A stretch of 34,751 nt of DNA from Halapricum sp. CBA1109 (GTDB lineage Archaea > Halobacteriota > Halobacteria > Halobacteriales > Haloarculaceae): positions 1 to 34,751 of the forward strand of contig NZ_WPCA01000010.1 of the NCBI RefSeq assembly GCF_009741825.1, written 5' to 3'. The notes beneath the pieces are model-generated. The model did no database searches. It was given only the letters and a program-made list of their open reading frames with translations, and had not been told where the DNA came from. Shown here one piece after another: positions 15,058 to 24,086 of the stretch. Every line of letters starts with the position of its first letter. Position 1 is the first letter of the stretch. The translations under genes were made by a program, and so were the position numbers.

Positions 15058-16820
15058 ATGAGCGAACGCGCATCAATATCCAAGCCAGCGGACGAGACTG
15101 ACGACGAACGGGACGACGGGATGGAGACCGTCGAGACGGGCGCACAGTCGGTGATCGCGGCCCTCGAACAGGCCGGCGTCGACCACGCCTTCGGCGTGCA
15201 GGGCGGGGCGATTATGCCCGTCTACGACGCGCTGTACGACTCCTCGATCACCCACGTCACGATGGCCCACGAGCAGGGCGCGGCCCACGCGGCCGACGCC
15301 TACGGCATCGTCACCGGGGACCCCGGACTGGCGATGGCCACCTCCGGGCCGGGCGCGACGAACCTCGTCACCGGCCTCGCCGACGCGGCGATGGATTCGG
15401 ACCCGATCATCGCTCTCACGGGGCAGGTGCCGACGGAGTTCGTCGGCAACGACGCCTTCCAGGAGGTCGACACCACCGGCATCACGATGCCGGTCACCAA
15501 GGAGAACTACTTCGCCGACCACTCGGACACGGTGGGCGACGACGTCAGCGAGGCGTTCGCGCTGGCCAACGAAGGCCGGCAGGGGCCGACGCTGGTCGAC
15601 CTCCCGAAGGACGTCACGCAGGGCGACACCGAGCAGTGGCCGGGCAAGCCCGAGACGCCGTCGACCCATCAGGCGCCGGTCGAGGCCGAGGAGACGGCCG
15701 TCGAGCCGCCGCGGAGGCGCTCCAGCGCGCCGAGCGACCGGTGATTCTCGCCGGCGGCGGCGTGATCAAAAGCGAGGCCTGCGACGAACTCCACAGCTTC
15801 GCCACGGAGTACGAAATCCCCGTCATCACGACGATGCCGGGGCTCGGAAGCTTCCCCGAGACCGAGGACTTGGCGCTCGGGATGGCCGGGATGCACGGCA
15901 CCGGCGCGGCGAATATGGCCATCACGAACTGTGATGCGCTGGTCGGCGTCGGGACCCGCTTCGACGACCGCCTGACCGGCGGCGTCGACAGCTTCGCGCC
16001 GGACGCGGACATCATCCACGTCGAAATAGACCCCGCCGAGATATCCAAGAACATCGAGGCGGACTTCCCGCTGATCGGCGACGCCGAACGCGTCCTCGAA
16101 CAGCTAGACGACACGCTGACGCGGCCGCCCGAGGCCGACGCGTGGCGCGAACAGTGTGCCACGTGGGAAGAGGAGTATCCGCTGGCCTACGAGATGCCCG
16201 ACGACGAACCGCTCAAGCCCCAGTACGTCGTCGAGACGTTCGACGAGATGGCCGACGACGACGCCATCGTCACGACCGGTGTCGGCCAACACCAGATGTG
16301 GGCCGCCCAGTTCTGGACGTACACCCACCCACGCACGTGGGTCTCCAGCAACGGGCTGGGGACGATGGGGTACGGCGTCCCCTCGGCCATCGGCGCGAAA
16401 CTCGGCGCGCCCGACACCGAAGTCGTCTGTTTCGACGGCGACGGTTCCTTCTTGATGACGGTCCAGGAGCTGTCGGTCGCGGTGCGGGAGAACCTCGACA
16501 TCACCTACGTCGTCCTCAACAACGAGGCGGTCGGGATGGTCCGCCAGTGGCAGGACGGCTTCTACGAGGGCCGTCGGATGGCAAGCGAGTACCCGTGGAT
16601 CCCCGAGTTCGACAAACTGGCCGAGGCCTTCGGCGCTCGCGGCTTCCGCTTGGAGGACCCCGAGAACGTCCAAGAGACCATCGAAGCGGCCCGCGAGTAC
16701 GACGGTCCCGCGGTGATCGACGCGATAATCGACCCCGGCGAGAACGTCTACCCGATGGTCCCCAGCGGCGGGGACAACGGGCAGTTCGCGCTGTCGGAAG
16801 CCCATCTGGAGATGCTCTAA
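15058..16820 (+). CDS. ilvB: Acetolactate synthase large subunit, frameshifted
   Basis: One gene of about 587 residues in two frames. It makes acetolactate or acetohydroxybutyrate from pyruvate using thiamine diphosphate (TPP) and FAD, the first common step of valine and isoleucine synthesis. The N-terminal Pyr domain contains GVQGGAIMPVYDAL and HEQGAAHAADAY (catalytic Glu). The central domain begins ERPVILAGGGVIKS. The C-terminal TPP domain has GDGSFLMTVQELSVA and VVLNNEAVGMVRQWQ. Frame 1 ends at 15744 and the second frame takes over at about 15706, where GAG CCGCCG should read GAG GCCGCC. Inserting one G restores EAAAEALQRAERP. A lost base in the sequence is more likely than a dead gene, given the intact partner ilvN. 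Confidence 0.93.
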
Positions 16821-16822
16821 CG

Positions 16823-17437
16823 ATGACTGGCAAACTACCCGGCCCGGCCCCGGACGAGCGGATGCGTCCGCAGGGACGGCGCAACTCCCAAGGTATCCGT
16901 ATCGACCCCGAAGTGGAAGCGACACACGAGCCCCGTCTGGCGGTGTTGTCGGCGCTGGTCAAACACGAACCCGGCGTCCTCTCGGAGGTGTCGGGGCTGT
17001 TCAGCCGCCGGCAGTTCAACATCGAGAGCCTGACTGTCGGCCCCTCGAAAGACGAGGACGTCGCGCGGATGACCATCGTCATCGAGGAGCCCGAACCCGG
17101 CGTCCAGCAGGCCAAAAAACAGCTGAAGAAGCTCATCTCGGTCATCGAGGTCGAGGAGCTAGAGCCGGAGGCGATGCGGCGGGAACTGGCGCTGCTGAAG
17201 GTCGCCGGCGAGAAGCCCGACGACATCCAGTCGGTCGCGGAGATGTACGGCGGACAGGCCGTCGACGCCTCCCGGGACGCGGTCACCGTCGAGATAACGG
17301 GGAGCAAACAGAAGATAGACGCCGCCGTCGACGCCTTCGAGCAGTTCGAGGTGCTCGAAGTGGTCCGGACGGGCGCGGCGGCGCTCGAACGCGGGTCGAT
17401 GACGATGGACCCGTCGGCAATGGAAAGCGATAATTGA
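16823..17437 (+). CDS. ilvN: Acetolactate synthase small (regulatory) subunit
   Basis: A 204-residue ACT-domain protein. The ACT domain begins near residue 35 (EPRLAVLSALVKHEPGVLSE) and contains the valine-site-like VSGLFSRRQFNIESLTVG. The C-terminal ALS_ss domain follows (MRRELALLKVAGE, then VTVEITGSKQKIDAAVDAFE). It binds the large subunit, raises its activity and confers valine feedback inhibition in bacteria. The ATG at 16823 lies two bases after the ilvB stop. The first ~30 residues are a basic, disordered leader typical of haloarchaeal IlvN. Confidence 0.95.
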   Translation: MTGKLPGPAPDERMRPQGRRNSQGIRIDPEVEATHEPRLAVLSALVKHEPGVLSEVSGLFSRRQFNIESLTVGPSKDEDVARMTIVIEEPEPGVQQAKKQLKKLISVIEVEELEPEAMRRELALLKVAGEKPDDIQSVAEMYGGQAVDASRDAVTVEITGSKQKIDAAVDAFEQFEVLEVVRTGAAALERGSMTMDPSAMESDN

Positions 17438-17458
17438 GGCGTTCCCGAGGATTCACCC

Positions 17459-18472
17459 ATGAGTGACGAATTCACGACGACAGTCTACTACGACGACGAT
17501 GCCGACGAATCGGTACTGGCAGACCGCACGGTAGCCGTCTTGGGCTACGGGAGTCAGGGCCACGCCCACGCGCAGAACCTCGCGGACAGCGGGGTCGACG
17601 TGGTCGTCGGCCTGCGCGAGGGGTCGTCCTCGCGGGAGGAAGCCCGGACCGACGGGCTGGAAGTCGCGACGCCCGTCGAGGCCGCCGCACAGGCCGACAC
17701 CGTCTCCGTGCTGGTGCCCGACACGGTCCAGCCGGATGTCTACGAGGCCATCGCCGACGAGATGGAGGCGGGCGACACGCTCCAGTTCGCCCACGGGTTC
17801 AACATCCACTACGGTCAAATCGAACCCGACCCCGAGGTCAACGTCACGATGGTCGCGCCCAAGTCACCGGGTCATCTGGTCCGACGGACCTACAAGCGCG
17901 GCGAGGGGACGCCCGGTCTCATCGCCGTCTACCAGGACCCCTCCGGCGAGGCCAAAGACCAGGCGCTGGCCTACGCGAAGGCCATCGGCTGTACCCGCGC
18001 AGGCGTCATCGAGACATCTTTCGCCGAGGAGACCGAGACGGACCTCTTCGGCGAGCAGGCGGTCCTCTGTGGCGGCGTCACGGAACTGATGAAACAGGGC
18101 TACGAGACGCTGGTCGACGCGGGCTACTCCCCGGAGATGGCCTACTTCGAGTGTCTCAACGAGATGAAGCTGATTGTCGACCTCATCTACGAGGGTGGCC
18201 TGATGGAGATGTGGGATTCGGTTTCGGACACCGCCGAGTACGGCGGGCTGACCCGCGGGAAGATGGTTGTCGACGACGACGCCCGCGAGAACATGGAGGA
18301 GGTCCTCCGGCAGGTCCAGGACGGCGAGTTCGCCAAGGAGTGGATCAGCGAGAACCAGACGAACCGACCGAGCTACAAACAACTGCGGCAGGCCGAACAG
18401 GAACACGACGCCGAAGTCGTCGGCGAGCGCCTGCGTGACCTGTTCGCCTGGGACGAGCAAGCGAGCGAGTAA
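17459..18472 (+). CDS. ilvC: Ketol-acid reductoisomerase
   Basis: A 337-residue class I KARI, of normal length. The Rossmann motif [15 protein letters not shown] binds the nicotinamide cofactor, and the following loop [11 protein letters not shown] carries the Ser residues usual for NADPH preference. The knotted C-terminal domain holds the metal ligands in [18 protein letters not shown] and [17 protein letters not shown]. It isomerises and reduces acetolactate to dihydroxyisovalerate. It is 21 bases downstream of ilvN in the same operon. Confidence 0.97.
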   Translation: MSDEFTTTVYYDDDADESVLADRTVAVLGYGSQGHAHAQNLADSGVDVVVGLREGSSSREEARTDGLEVATPVEAAAQADTVSVLVPDTVQPDVYEAIADEMEAGDTLQFAHGFNIHYGQIEPDPEVNVTMVAPKSPGHLVRRTYKRGEGTPGLIAVYQDPSGEAKDQALAYAKAIGCTRAGVIETSFAEETETDLFGEQAVLCGGVTELMKQGYETLVDAGYSPEMAYFECLNEMKLIVDLIYEGGLMEMWDSVSDTAEYGGLTRGKMVVDDDARENMEEVLRQVQDGEFAKEWISENQTNRPSYKQLRQAEQEHDAEVVGERLRDLFAWDEQASE

Positions 18473-18475
18473 CAT

Positions 18476-18735
18476 ATGACAGACAACACGATGGACGATG
18501 TCGACCACACCAACCCCTACACCGGCGGTGCCTTCGGCGACGCCGTGGCTTTCCGCCGCGGTGCCGTCGCGGCCGACGGCGGGGAGCGGTCCAACGGAGC
18601 GCCGTCGACCGGTCCGACGGTGGCGACAGCGACACGGACAGCACACAGACGATGCGTGACGTTTCACACACCGCCCCGGGCGGCCCACAGCGGGCCTTCG
18701 AGCGGGGCACCGAAGGACGGACTGACACAGTATGA
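18476..18735 (+). CDS. Small uncharacterised protein of the ilv-leu operon, frameshifted
   Basis: It starts three bases after ilvC (MTDNTMDDVDHTNPYTGGAF, then GAVAADGGERSNGA) and after a one-base frame change near 18597-18606 continues as VDRSDGGDSDTDSTQTMRDV, then SHTAPGGPQRAFERGTEGRT, ending in a TGA that overlaps the leuC ATG. Both halves have the acidic haloarchaeal composition only in these frames. As with the other broken genes here, one base seems to be missing. The product would be about 86 residues with no recognised fold. Its fixed place between ilvC and leuC suggests an accessory role, possibly regulatory, but I cannot name one. Confidence 0.55.
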
Positions 18736-20198
18736 GCGAAGGAACTCTGTACGACAAGGTATGGGACAAGCACAAGGTAACCGAACTGCCGAACGGACAG
18801 GATCAGCTGTTCATCGGCCTGCATCTGGTCCACGAGGTGACCAGCCCCCAAGCGTTCGCGATGCTCCGCGAGCGGGATATCGAAGTTGCCTACCCCGAGC
18901 GGACGTTCGCGACCACCGACCACATCGTCCCAACACAGGAGGAAAAACGCAAGCGGCCCTTAGAGGACGAGAAGAGCGAGGAGATGCTGGACGCCCTGAC
19001 GACCAACACGGGCGACAACGGCATCACCTTCTTCGACTTCGAGTCGGGCAAGCAGGGTATCACCCACGTCGTCGCCCCCGAACTGGGCCTCTCCCAGCCG
19101 GGGATGACGGTCGCCTGTGGTGACTCCCACACCGCCACCCACGGCGCGTTCGGCTCTATCGGCGTCGGCGTCGGGACCTCCCAGATCCGGGACATCCTCG
19201 CCACCGGTTGCATCGCCGCCGAGAAACAGCAGGTCCGTCGCATCAACGTCGAGGGTAGCCTCGGCGAGGGCGTCTTCGCCAAGGACATCATCCTGAAGAT
19301 CATCCAGGAACTGGGCGTCGACGGCGGCGTCGGCCACGTCTACGAGTACGGCGGTCCCGCCATCGAGGAACTGGACATGGAGGGCCGACTGGCCATCTGT
19401 AATATGTCCATCGAGGGCGGCGCCCGCGCGGGGTACATCAACCCCGATCAGACGACCTACGACTACTTGGAGGGTCGAGAGTACGTCCCCGAGGGCGAGG
19501 CGTTCGAGGAACTCAAGTCCTACTGGGGGTCGGTCGCGTCCGACGAGGACGCCGTCTACGACGACGAGGTCACTATCGACGTCGACGACATCGACCCGCT
19601 GGTCACGTGGGGCATCAACCCCGGGCAGGTCGTTGAGATATCCCAGCCCGTTCCCTCGCCCGACGACTTCGACGCTCGGACCGATCGCGAGGCCGCCGAG
19701 CAGGCCCTCGAACACATGGACATCGAGGCCGGGCAGTCGATGCTGGGCTACGACGTCGACGTCGCCTTCCTCGGTACCTGCACGAACGGCCGCGTGACGG
19801 ACTTCGCCCGCGCCGCCGAGATTCTGGAGGGCAACACCGTCGACGACGACGTGCGAGCGCTCGCGGTCCCCGGATCGGAGACGGTCCGCGCCGAGTGTGA
19901 GGCCCGCGGCATCGACGAGACGTTCATCGAGGCCGGCTTCCAGTGGCGCCGCGCCGGGTGCTCGATGTGTCTGGCGATGAACGAGGACTCGCTGGAGGGC
20001 GACGAGGTCTGTGCCTCCTCGTCCAACCGGAACTTCATCGGTCGACAGGGATCCAAGGAGGGCCGGACGGTCCTGATGAGTCCCGTGATGGTCGCCGCGG
20101 CGGCCGTCGAGGGCGAGGTCACGGACGTCCGCCGGTTCTACGACGACGACCCGGCCGACGCTCTGACCGCCGACGACGTCTCGGAGGTGGCCGACTGA
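18732..20198 (+). CDS. leuC: 3-isopropylmalate dehydratase large subunit
   Basis: A 488-residue aconitase-superfamily protein. It carries the [4Fe-4S] cluster ligands: Cys in FLGTCTNGRVTDF and the Cys pair in RRAGCSMCLAMN. The N-terminal substrate region has DHIVPTQ, and VACGDSHTATHGAFGSIGVG is conserved. With LeuD it isomerises 2-isopropylmalate to 3-isopropylmalate. Its ATG overlaps the stop of the small upstream gene (ATGA) and its TGA overlaps the leuD start, so translation is chained through the operon. Confidence 0.96.
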   Translation: MSEGTLYDKVWDKHKVTELPNGQDQLFIGLHLVHEVTSPQAFAMLRERDIEVAYPERTFATTDHIVPTQEEKRKRPLEDEKSEEMLDALTTNTGDNGITFFDFESGKQGITHVVAPELGLSQPGMTVACGDSHTATHGAFGSIGVGVGTSQIRDILATGCIAAEKQQVRRINVEGSLGEGVFAKDIILKIIQELGVDGGVGHVYEYGGPAIEELDMEGRLAICNMSIEGGARAGYINPDQTTYDYLEGREYVPEGEAFEELKSYWGSVASDEDAVYDDEVTIDVDDIDPLVTWGINPGQVVEISQPVPSPDDFDARTDREAAEQALEHMDIEAGQSMLGYDVDVAFLGTCTNGRVTDFARAAEILEGNTVDDDVRALAVPGSETVRAECEARGIDETFIEAGFQWRRAGCSMCLAMNEDSLEGDEVCASSSNRNFIGRQGSKEGRTVLMSPVMVAAAAVEGEVTDVRRFYDDDPADALTADDVSEVAD

Positions 20199-20815
20199 TG
20201 CCCGCCGTCGACCCCGAAGCCGACGACAACCACATCACCGAGGTCGGTGGCACCGGCGTCCCCATCCCGGGCGACGACATCGACACCGACCAGATCCTGC
20301 CGGCGCGGTTCATGAAGGAGGTCACCTTCGACAACATGGCGGAGTACCTCTTCTACGACGCCCGGCGGGACGACGACGACGAACTCAACGACCACCCGCT
20401 CAACCGCTTCGAGGGCGCGAACATCGCCGTCGTCAACACGAACTTCGGCTGTGGCTCCTCCCGCGAGCACGCTCCCCAAGCGTTGATGCGCTGGGGTATC
20501 GACGGGATGATCGGTGAGTCCTACGCGGAGATATTCGCGGACAACTGCAAGTCGCTGGGCATCCCCGCGGCGACGACCGACCACGAGACCGTCACCGAGA
20601 TCCAGCAGTGGATCGAGGACAACCCCGATGGGAACATCGACATCGACGTCGAGGACGAGACGGTCACCTACGGCGACACCACCGTCGACGTCGACATCGA
20701 CGACGCGATGCAGGAAGCGCTGGTCGAGGGCATCTGGGACACGACCGCGCTGATGTACTCCAACATGAGCAAGGTCGAGCAGACCGTCGCCGACCTGCCC
20801 TACGCCGACGACTAG
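20198..20815 (+). CDS. leuD: 3-isopropylmalate dehydratase small subunit
   Basis: A 205-residue swivel-domain partner of LeuC, with the family motifs DDIDTDQILPARFM near the N-terminus and NTNFGCGSSREHAPQALMRWG in the middle (substrate loop). The ATG overlaps the leuC stop (TGATG). The last ~60 residues are an Asp-rich extension (DIDVEDETVTYGDTTVDVDI) followed by a helical tail. leuB, which often follows leuD in haloarchaea, is not present downstream. The bases to 20931 hold only a short T run (CTTTTCC), possibly a terminator. Confidence 0.95.
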   Translation: MPAVDPEADDNHITEVGGTGVPIPGDDIDTDQILPARFMKEVTFDNMAEYLFYDARRDDDDELNDHPLNRFEGANIAVVNTNFGCGSSREHAPQALMRWGIDGMIGESYAEIFADNCKSLGIPAATTDHETVTEIQQWIEDNPDGNIDIDVEDETVTYGDTTVDVDIDDAMQEALVEGIWDTTALMYSNMSKVEQTVADLPYADD

Positions 20816-20931
20816 ACGACCGCGAGCCTCTTTTCCGGTAGCTTCCCGACGCGTCGGACGCGAATGGCCCGCTGCCCTGCCCGACGCGTTCATCGAACGG
20901 GCGCGTTCGGGGCTGGACGACTGATTCTCGC
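20816..20931. other. Gap between leuD and the Cys-repeat protein gene
   Basis: A 116-base gap between convergent genes. A frame ending at the TGA near 20922 reads PAALPDAFIERARSGLDD without a start codon. It could be the tail of a decayed gene, but this is too short to judge. CTTTTCC near 20830 may serve as the leuD terminator. Confidence 0.3.
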
Positions 20932-22317
20932 CTACTCGAAGCGACAGTCGAAGTCCTCTGGCGGCGTCGCGTCGTCGGGCGTCACGTCGCCGATCAGATC
21001 GACGCCGTCGATCCGGATCTGTTCGTCTCCCGTGGCTAACTCGTTCCGGCCGATGGTAAGCGGGAGCGTGGGGTTCTCGAACGTCGCCTGCGCGCCGTCC
21101 GGACACCCCTCGCCGGGGTCCTCGAAACAGCGCTGGTAGTAGACGTCAATTCCATCGAGGTCCGTGTCGTCGCCCGTCAGGGTGACCGTCTCACAGTCCT
21201 CGAACGTGACGTCGATGTCCTCGCCCGTGTCGAAGGAACAATCGAGGTCGTCCGGTGGCGTCGCGTCGTCGGGCGTCACATCGCCGAACAGGTCGACCGC
21301 GTCGATGCGATACACCTCGTCACCGACGGCCAGTTCGTCCCGACCGAGGGTCAGCGGGAGGTCGGGGTTCTCACGCGTGACGATCTGTCCGTCCGGACAC
21401 CCCTCGCCGGGGTCCTCGAAACAGCGCACGAGATAGAGCTCTATCTTCTCGAGGTCCTCGTCCGGCCCGCTCAGCGTGACGGTCTCGCAGTCCTCGAACG
21501 TGATTTCGATGTCGTCCGTCTCGAAGCCACAATCGAGGCTGTTTGGCTTACCGAAGGTGTCCTGCTCTACGTCGCCCCGGAGTTCGATCCCCGCGATGTA
21601 GTAGGGCACGTCGTCGTCGACGGCCAGATACCGGTGGTCGATTGTCAGCGGGAGGGTCGGGTTCTCGATGTTCCTCCCGCCCGGGACGCCGTCGGGGCAC
21701 GGGCCGTCGCCGGGGAAACAGCGGAGGGGATGGAAGATAATCTCGTCCAGCCCCTCCCCCGAACCCGTCACCGAGACGGTCTCACAGTCCTCCCACGTGA
21801 CCTCGATCCCGCCGCCGTCGTCGTCACACGGGGGCGACCCGCACGCGTCGCCCGACTCGCCCGCCGGTCGCTCGTGGGTCGAATCCAACTGCTCGCGTTC
21901 CGCTTCGAGGGCCGCTTGGGCGCATTCGTTCGGGTTCACCCACCTCGTGCCCGCCACTTGGAGGCCGATAATCTGCCCGTCTGGGATCCCCTCGCTCTCG
22001 GTGGACACACAGAAGTCGCCGCTGTAGCGTGGCTCCCCCGTCGGATAGGGGTCTATCTCGCCGTCGCCGACGAGAAACCCGACCTCGTATCCGCCGTCGT
22101 CGGTCTCCCGTGCCACGAGTACGTCAGCGTTCCCCTCCACACAGACACAGAGCCGGTCACAGCCACAGAAGACCGGTTCTCCTCGGACTCGGTGGGCACT
22201 CGCGGTGCCCGTGAGGCCGACGCCGGCAATCGCTCCGGCCCCGACCCCCTTGAGCACAGTTCGGCGGTTCACACCACGGTCGGTACCATCTCCGAGTGAC
22301 GAATTCCAACTCGCCAT
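20932..22317 (-). CDS. Tat-exported protein with three cysteine-bearing repeats
   Basis: A 461-residue secreted protein. Tat signal NRRTVLKGVGAGAIAGVGL at 18-36, cleavage near SAHR. A Cys cluster CGCDRLCVC (Cys51, 53, 57, 59) follows, then a linker to about 165. Three tandem ~95-residue repeats occupy 171-263, 270-360 and 368-458. Each runs from (W/F)EDCETV through RCF, GxCPDG, LPLT to LDC-like ends, with four cysteines in fixed spacing (for example 277, 299, 307, 360), suggesting two disulfides per repeat. I know no named family. A surface-binding or structural role is a guess. The ATG at 22317 has TAATACC 29-35 bases upstream. Confidence 0.82.
   Translation of the reverse strand: MASWNSSLGDGTDRGVNRRTVLKGVGAGAIAGVGLTGTASAHRVRGEPVFCGCDRLCVCVEGNADVLVARETDDGGYEVGFLVGDGEIDPYPTGEPRYSGDFCVSTESEGIPDGQIIGLQVAGTRWVNPNECAQAALEAEREQLDSTHERPAGESGDACGSPPCDDDGGGIEVTWEDCETVSVTGSGEGLDEIIFHPLRCFPGDGPCPDGVPGGRNIENPTLPLTIDHRYLAVDDDVPYYIAGIELRGDVEQDTFGKPNSLDCGFETDDIEITFEDCETVTLSGPDEDLEKIELYLVRCFEDPGEGCPDGQIVTRENPDLPLTLGRDELAVGDEVYRIDAVDLFGDVTPDDATPPDDLDCSFDTGEDIDVTFEDCETVTLTGDDTDLDGIDVYYQRCFEDPGEGCPDGAQATFENPTLPLTIGRNELATGDEQIRIDGVDLIGDVTPDDATPPEDFDCRFE
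20944..21807 (-). repeat. Three tandem ~290-bp coding repeats
   Basis: Units at 21529-21807, 21238-21510 and 20944-21216 encode the cysteine-bearing repeats. Units 2 and 3 share long identical stretches (for example the segment encoding CFEDPGEGCPDG and GDVTPDDATPP), so they arose by recent duplication. Unit 1 is more divergent. Confidence 0.75.
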
Positions 22318-22634
22318 AGCTGGGCCTCCGAGGGGGGAATTGATAGGTATTAGCGGCTTACGCAGTGGGTGTGTGGTCTGTATCACGTCGGATCACGAGG
22401 GGCGGATAGTGTACACGAATTCTAAGAACATTGATTTTTTCTGGCAGTAACTCTTCCATTTCAGCCGTCGACTGATTGTTATTTCAGTGAAAATTTCCGG
22501 ACGGCACGCTGCCCTGCTGTCCACTGACTGATGGGGATGGCTGTATCGTCGGTAATCTGTCGCTACCACCCCAGCCATCGACGGAAACGGGGTTGGGCCG
22601 GTCGTTTATACCGACGGACCGCCACAGTGGAACT
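22318..22634. other. AT-richer divergent intergenic region
   Basis: A 317-base gap between divergent genes. It contains the TATA-like boxes of both, and a notably AT-rich stretch (about 22410-22500) with a T6 run near 22434. I see no ORF, tRNA or repeat that I can support. Its base composition differs from the rest of the window. Confidence 0.5.
22605..22610 (+). promoter_or_regulatory. TATA box for cbiX
   Basis: TTTATA lies 25-30 bases before the ATG at 22635. This selects that ATG over the upstream in-frame codon at 22593, which precedes the promoter. Confidence 0.6.
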
Positions 22635-23564
22635 ATGGCAACGTTGGTCATCGCGGCGCACGGGTCACACCTGAATCCGGGGTCGAGCAGTCCGACGTAC
22701 GCCCACGCCGACACCATCCGGGACGTGGGTGGGTTCGACGCCGTCCGGGAGACGTTCTGGAAGGAGGAACCGCACTTCCGTGAGGTCCTGCGGACCGTCG
22801 ACGACGACGAGGTGTACGTCGTCCCTCTGTTCATCAGCGAGGGGTACTTCACGGAGGAGGTCATCCCCCGGGAACTCCGACTTGAGGAGTGGGACCCCGA
22901 GATGTGGGATTCCGACGGCACCGACGCGAGTCAGGCGACACTGACCGCCGCCGACACGGGCCAGACAGTCCACTACTGCGGGCCGGTCGGGACCCACGAG
23001 GCGATGAGCGACGTCATCGTCCGCCGGGCCGAGAGCGTCACCGGCGACGACGAGGTGGGCGAGGGGTTCGGCGTGGCCGTCGTCGGTCACGGCACCGAGC
23101 GAAACGAGAACTCCGCGAAGGCTATCAAGTACCACGCCGACCGCATACGCGACCGCGACCGATTCGAGGAGGTGAAGGCGCTGTTTATGGACGAAGACCC
23201 CGAGGTAGACGACGTGACAGAGTTCTTCGAGAGCGAGGACAGCGAGGCGCTACGCGCCTCGGGCCGTTCGCACGGGCGACGCCCGTGCGAAGACATCGTG
23301 GTCGTCCCCCTGTTCGTCGCCGACGGGTACCACACCCAAGAGGACATCCCCGAGGATATGGGGTTGACCGACGACTACCGCGAGGGGTGGGCGACCCCGG
23401 AGACGGTCGACGGCCACCGCATCTGGTACTCCGGGGCCGTGGGGACCGAACCGCTGATGGCCGACGTGATACTCGAACGGGCGGCGGACGCGGGCGCGCC
23501 GGTCGGCGATGCGCTCGACCGGGTCCGCGAGGTCACCGGTGGGGCGGCGCTGGCCGGGGACTGA
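22635..23564 (+). CDS. cbiX: CbiX-family sirohydrochlorin cobaltochelatase
   Basis: A 309-residue protein with two CbiX-like halves: VIAAHGSHLNPGSSSPTYAH (residues 4-23) and VAVVGHGTERNENSAKAIKY in the middle. The His-Gly-Ser/Thr motifs carry the metal-binding histidines. CbiX inserts Co2+ (or in some systems Ni2+ or Fe2+) into sirohydrochlorin for cobalamin synthesis. Residues 204-219 (EALRASGRSHGRRPCE) are encoded by a double palindrome of 48 bases that looks like an in-frame insertion just before the strand DIVVVPLFVADGYH. The DR2241-type Fe-S protein downstream is the usual partner. The metal cannot be told from sequence. Confidence 0.88.
   Translation: MATLVIAAHGSHLNPGSSSPTYAHADTIRDVGGFDAVRETFWKEEPHFREVLRTVDDDEVYVVPLFISEGYFTEEVIPRELRLEEWDPEMWDSDGTDASQATLTAADTGQTVHYCGPVGTHEAMSDVIVRRAESVTGDDEVGEGFGVAVVGHGTERNENSAKAIKYHADRIRDRDRFEEVKALFMDEDPEVDDVTEFFESEDSEALRASGRSHGRRPCEDIVVVPLFVADGYHTQEDIPEDMGLTDDYREGWATPETVDGHRIWYSGAVGTEPLMADVILERAADAGAPVGDALDRVREVTGGAALAGD
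23244..23291. repeat. Double palindrome inside cbiX
   Basis: Two adjacent perfect hairpins: GAGGCGC-TAC-GCGCCTC (23244-23260, 7-bp arms) and TTCGCACGGGC-GAC-GCCCGTGCGAA (23267-23291, 11-bp arms). Together they span 48 bases, a multiple of three, and keep the frame open. This looks like a palindromic element inserted into a surface loop, comparable in principle to Rickettsia palindromic elements. Confidence 0.65.
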
Positions 23565-23634
23565 TCGACTGCCACGCGAGCCTCACCCGAGCATTTACTG
23601 TCTGTCACCCGATATCTGGTCGTGAGCGATATCT

Positions 23635-24048
23635 ATGAGTGCCCTCTCGAAGCTCTCGGGCGACGACCACCCAGTCAGTTTTGCCGCCGGTGCCGTCGCG
23701 GCCGCCATCGGGTTCCTCGCGCTCGGACTGGCGTGGTACTTCGCGCTGATACTCGGGATGGTCGTCTCCGGCCTGCTGGAGTTCGGGATCAGGGAGGTCC
23801 CGCCGGACACCGACGACTACGACGCCGAGCAGTACGAGTTGTGGGACGCGATGACCGACGACGACCCGAACCACGGCGGGGATGGCGAGTCCGACGAGGT
23901 GGCGCGCCTCCGCGAGCGGTACGCCCGTGGTGAGATAGACGAACAGCAGTTCGAGCGCGAACTCGAAGCGGCCTTGGACGCCGAGATGCCGGATGCGACG
24001 GCGGAGCCGTCCGAACAGCGCGAGCCCCTCCGGGAGCGGGAGGGCTGA
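23635..24048 (+). CDS. SHOCT-domain membrane protein
   Basis: A 137-residue protein. The first ~50 residues form a hydrophobic hairpin (SFAAGAVAAAIGFLALGLAW, then YFALILGMVVSGLLEFGI). After an acidic linker comes a short C-terminal SHOCT motif (VARLRERYARGEIDEQQFEREL, about residues 90-111). SHOCT motifs occur as small terminal modules in many membrane proteins and may mediate oligomerisation; their biochemical role is unclear. It lies between cbiX and its Fe-S partner, but nothing in the sequence ties it to cobalamin synthesis. A TATA-like TTTAC lies at 23594-23598. Confidence 0.85.
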   Translation: MSALSKLSGDDHPVSFAAGAVAAAIGFLALGLAWYFALILGMVVSGLLEFGIREVPPDTDDYDAEQYELWDAMTDDDPNHGGDGESDEVARLRERYARGEIDEQQFERELEAALDAEMPDATAEPSEQREPLREREG

Positions 24049-24057
24049 ACCGGCCCG

Positions 24058-24064
24058 CTTTACA
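24058..24064 (+). promoter_or_regulatory. TATA-like box for the DR2241-type gene
   Basis: CTTTACA lies 23-29 bases before the ATG at 24087, suggesting that this gene has its own leaderless promoter rather than relying only on cbiX. Confidence 0.45.
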
Positions 24065-24086
24065 CGTCCGCGCCCCAACGGCTTCT

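Noticed and set aside
15023-15061. 12-residue ORF whose stop overlaps the ilvB ATG
   Set aside because: It is a possible coupling ORF, but it has no Shine-Dalgarno site or promoter of its own and no amino-acid signal; too weak to list as a gene.
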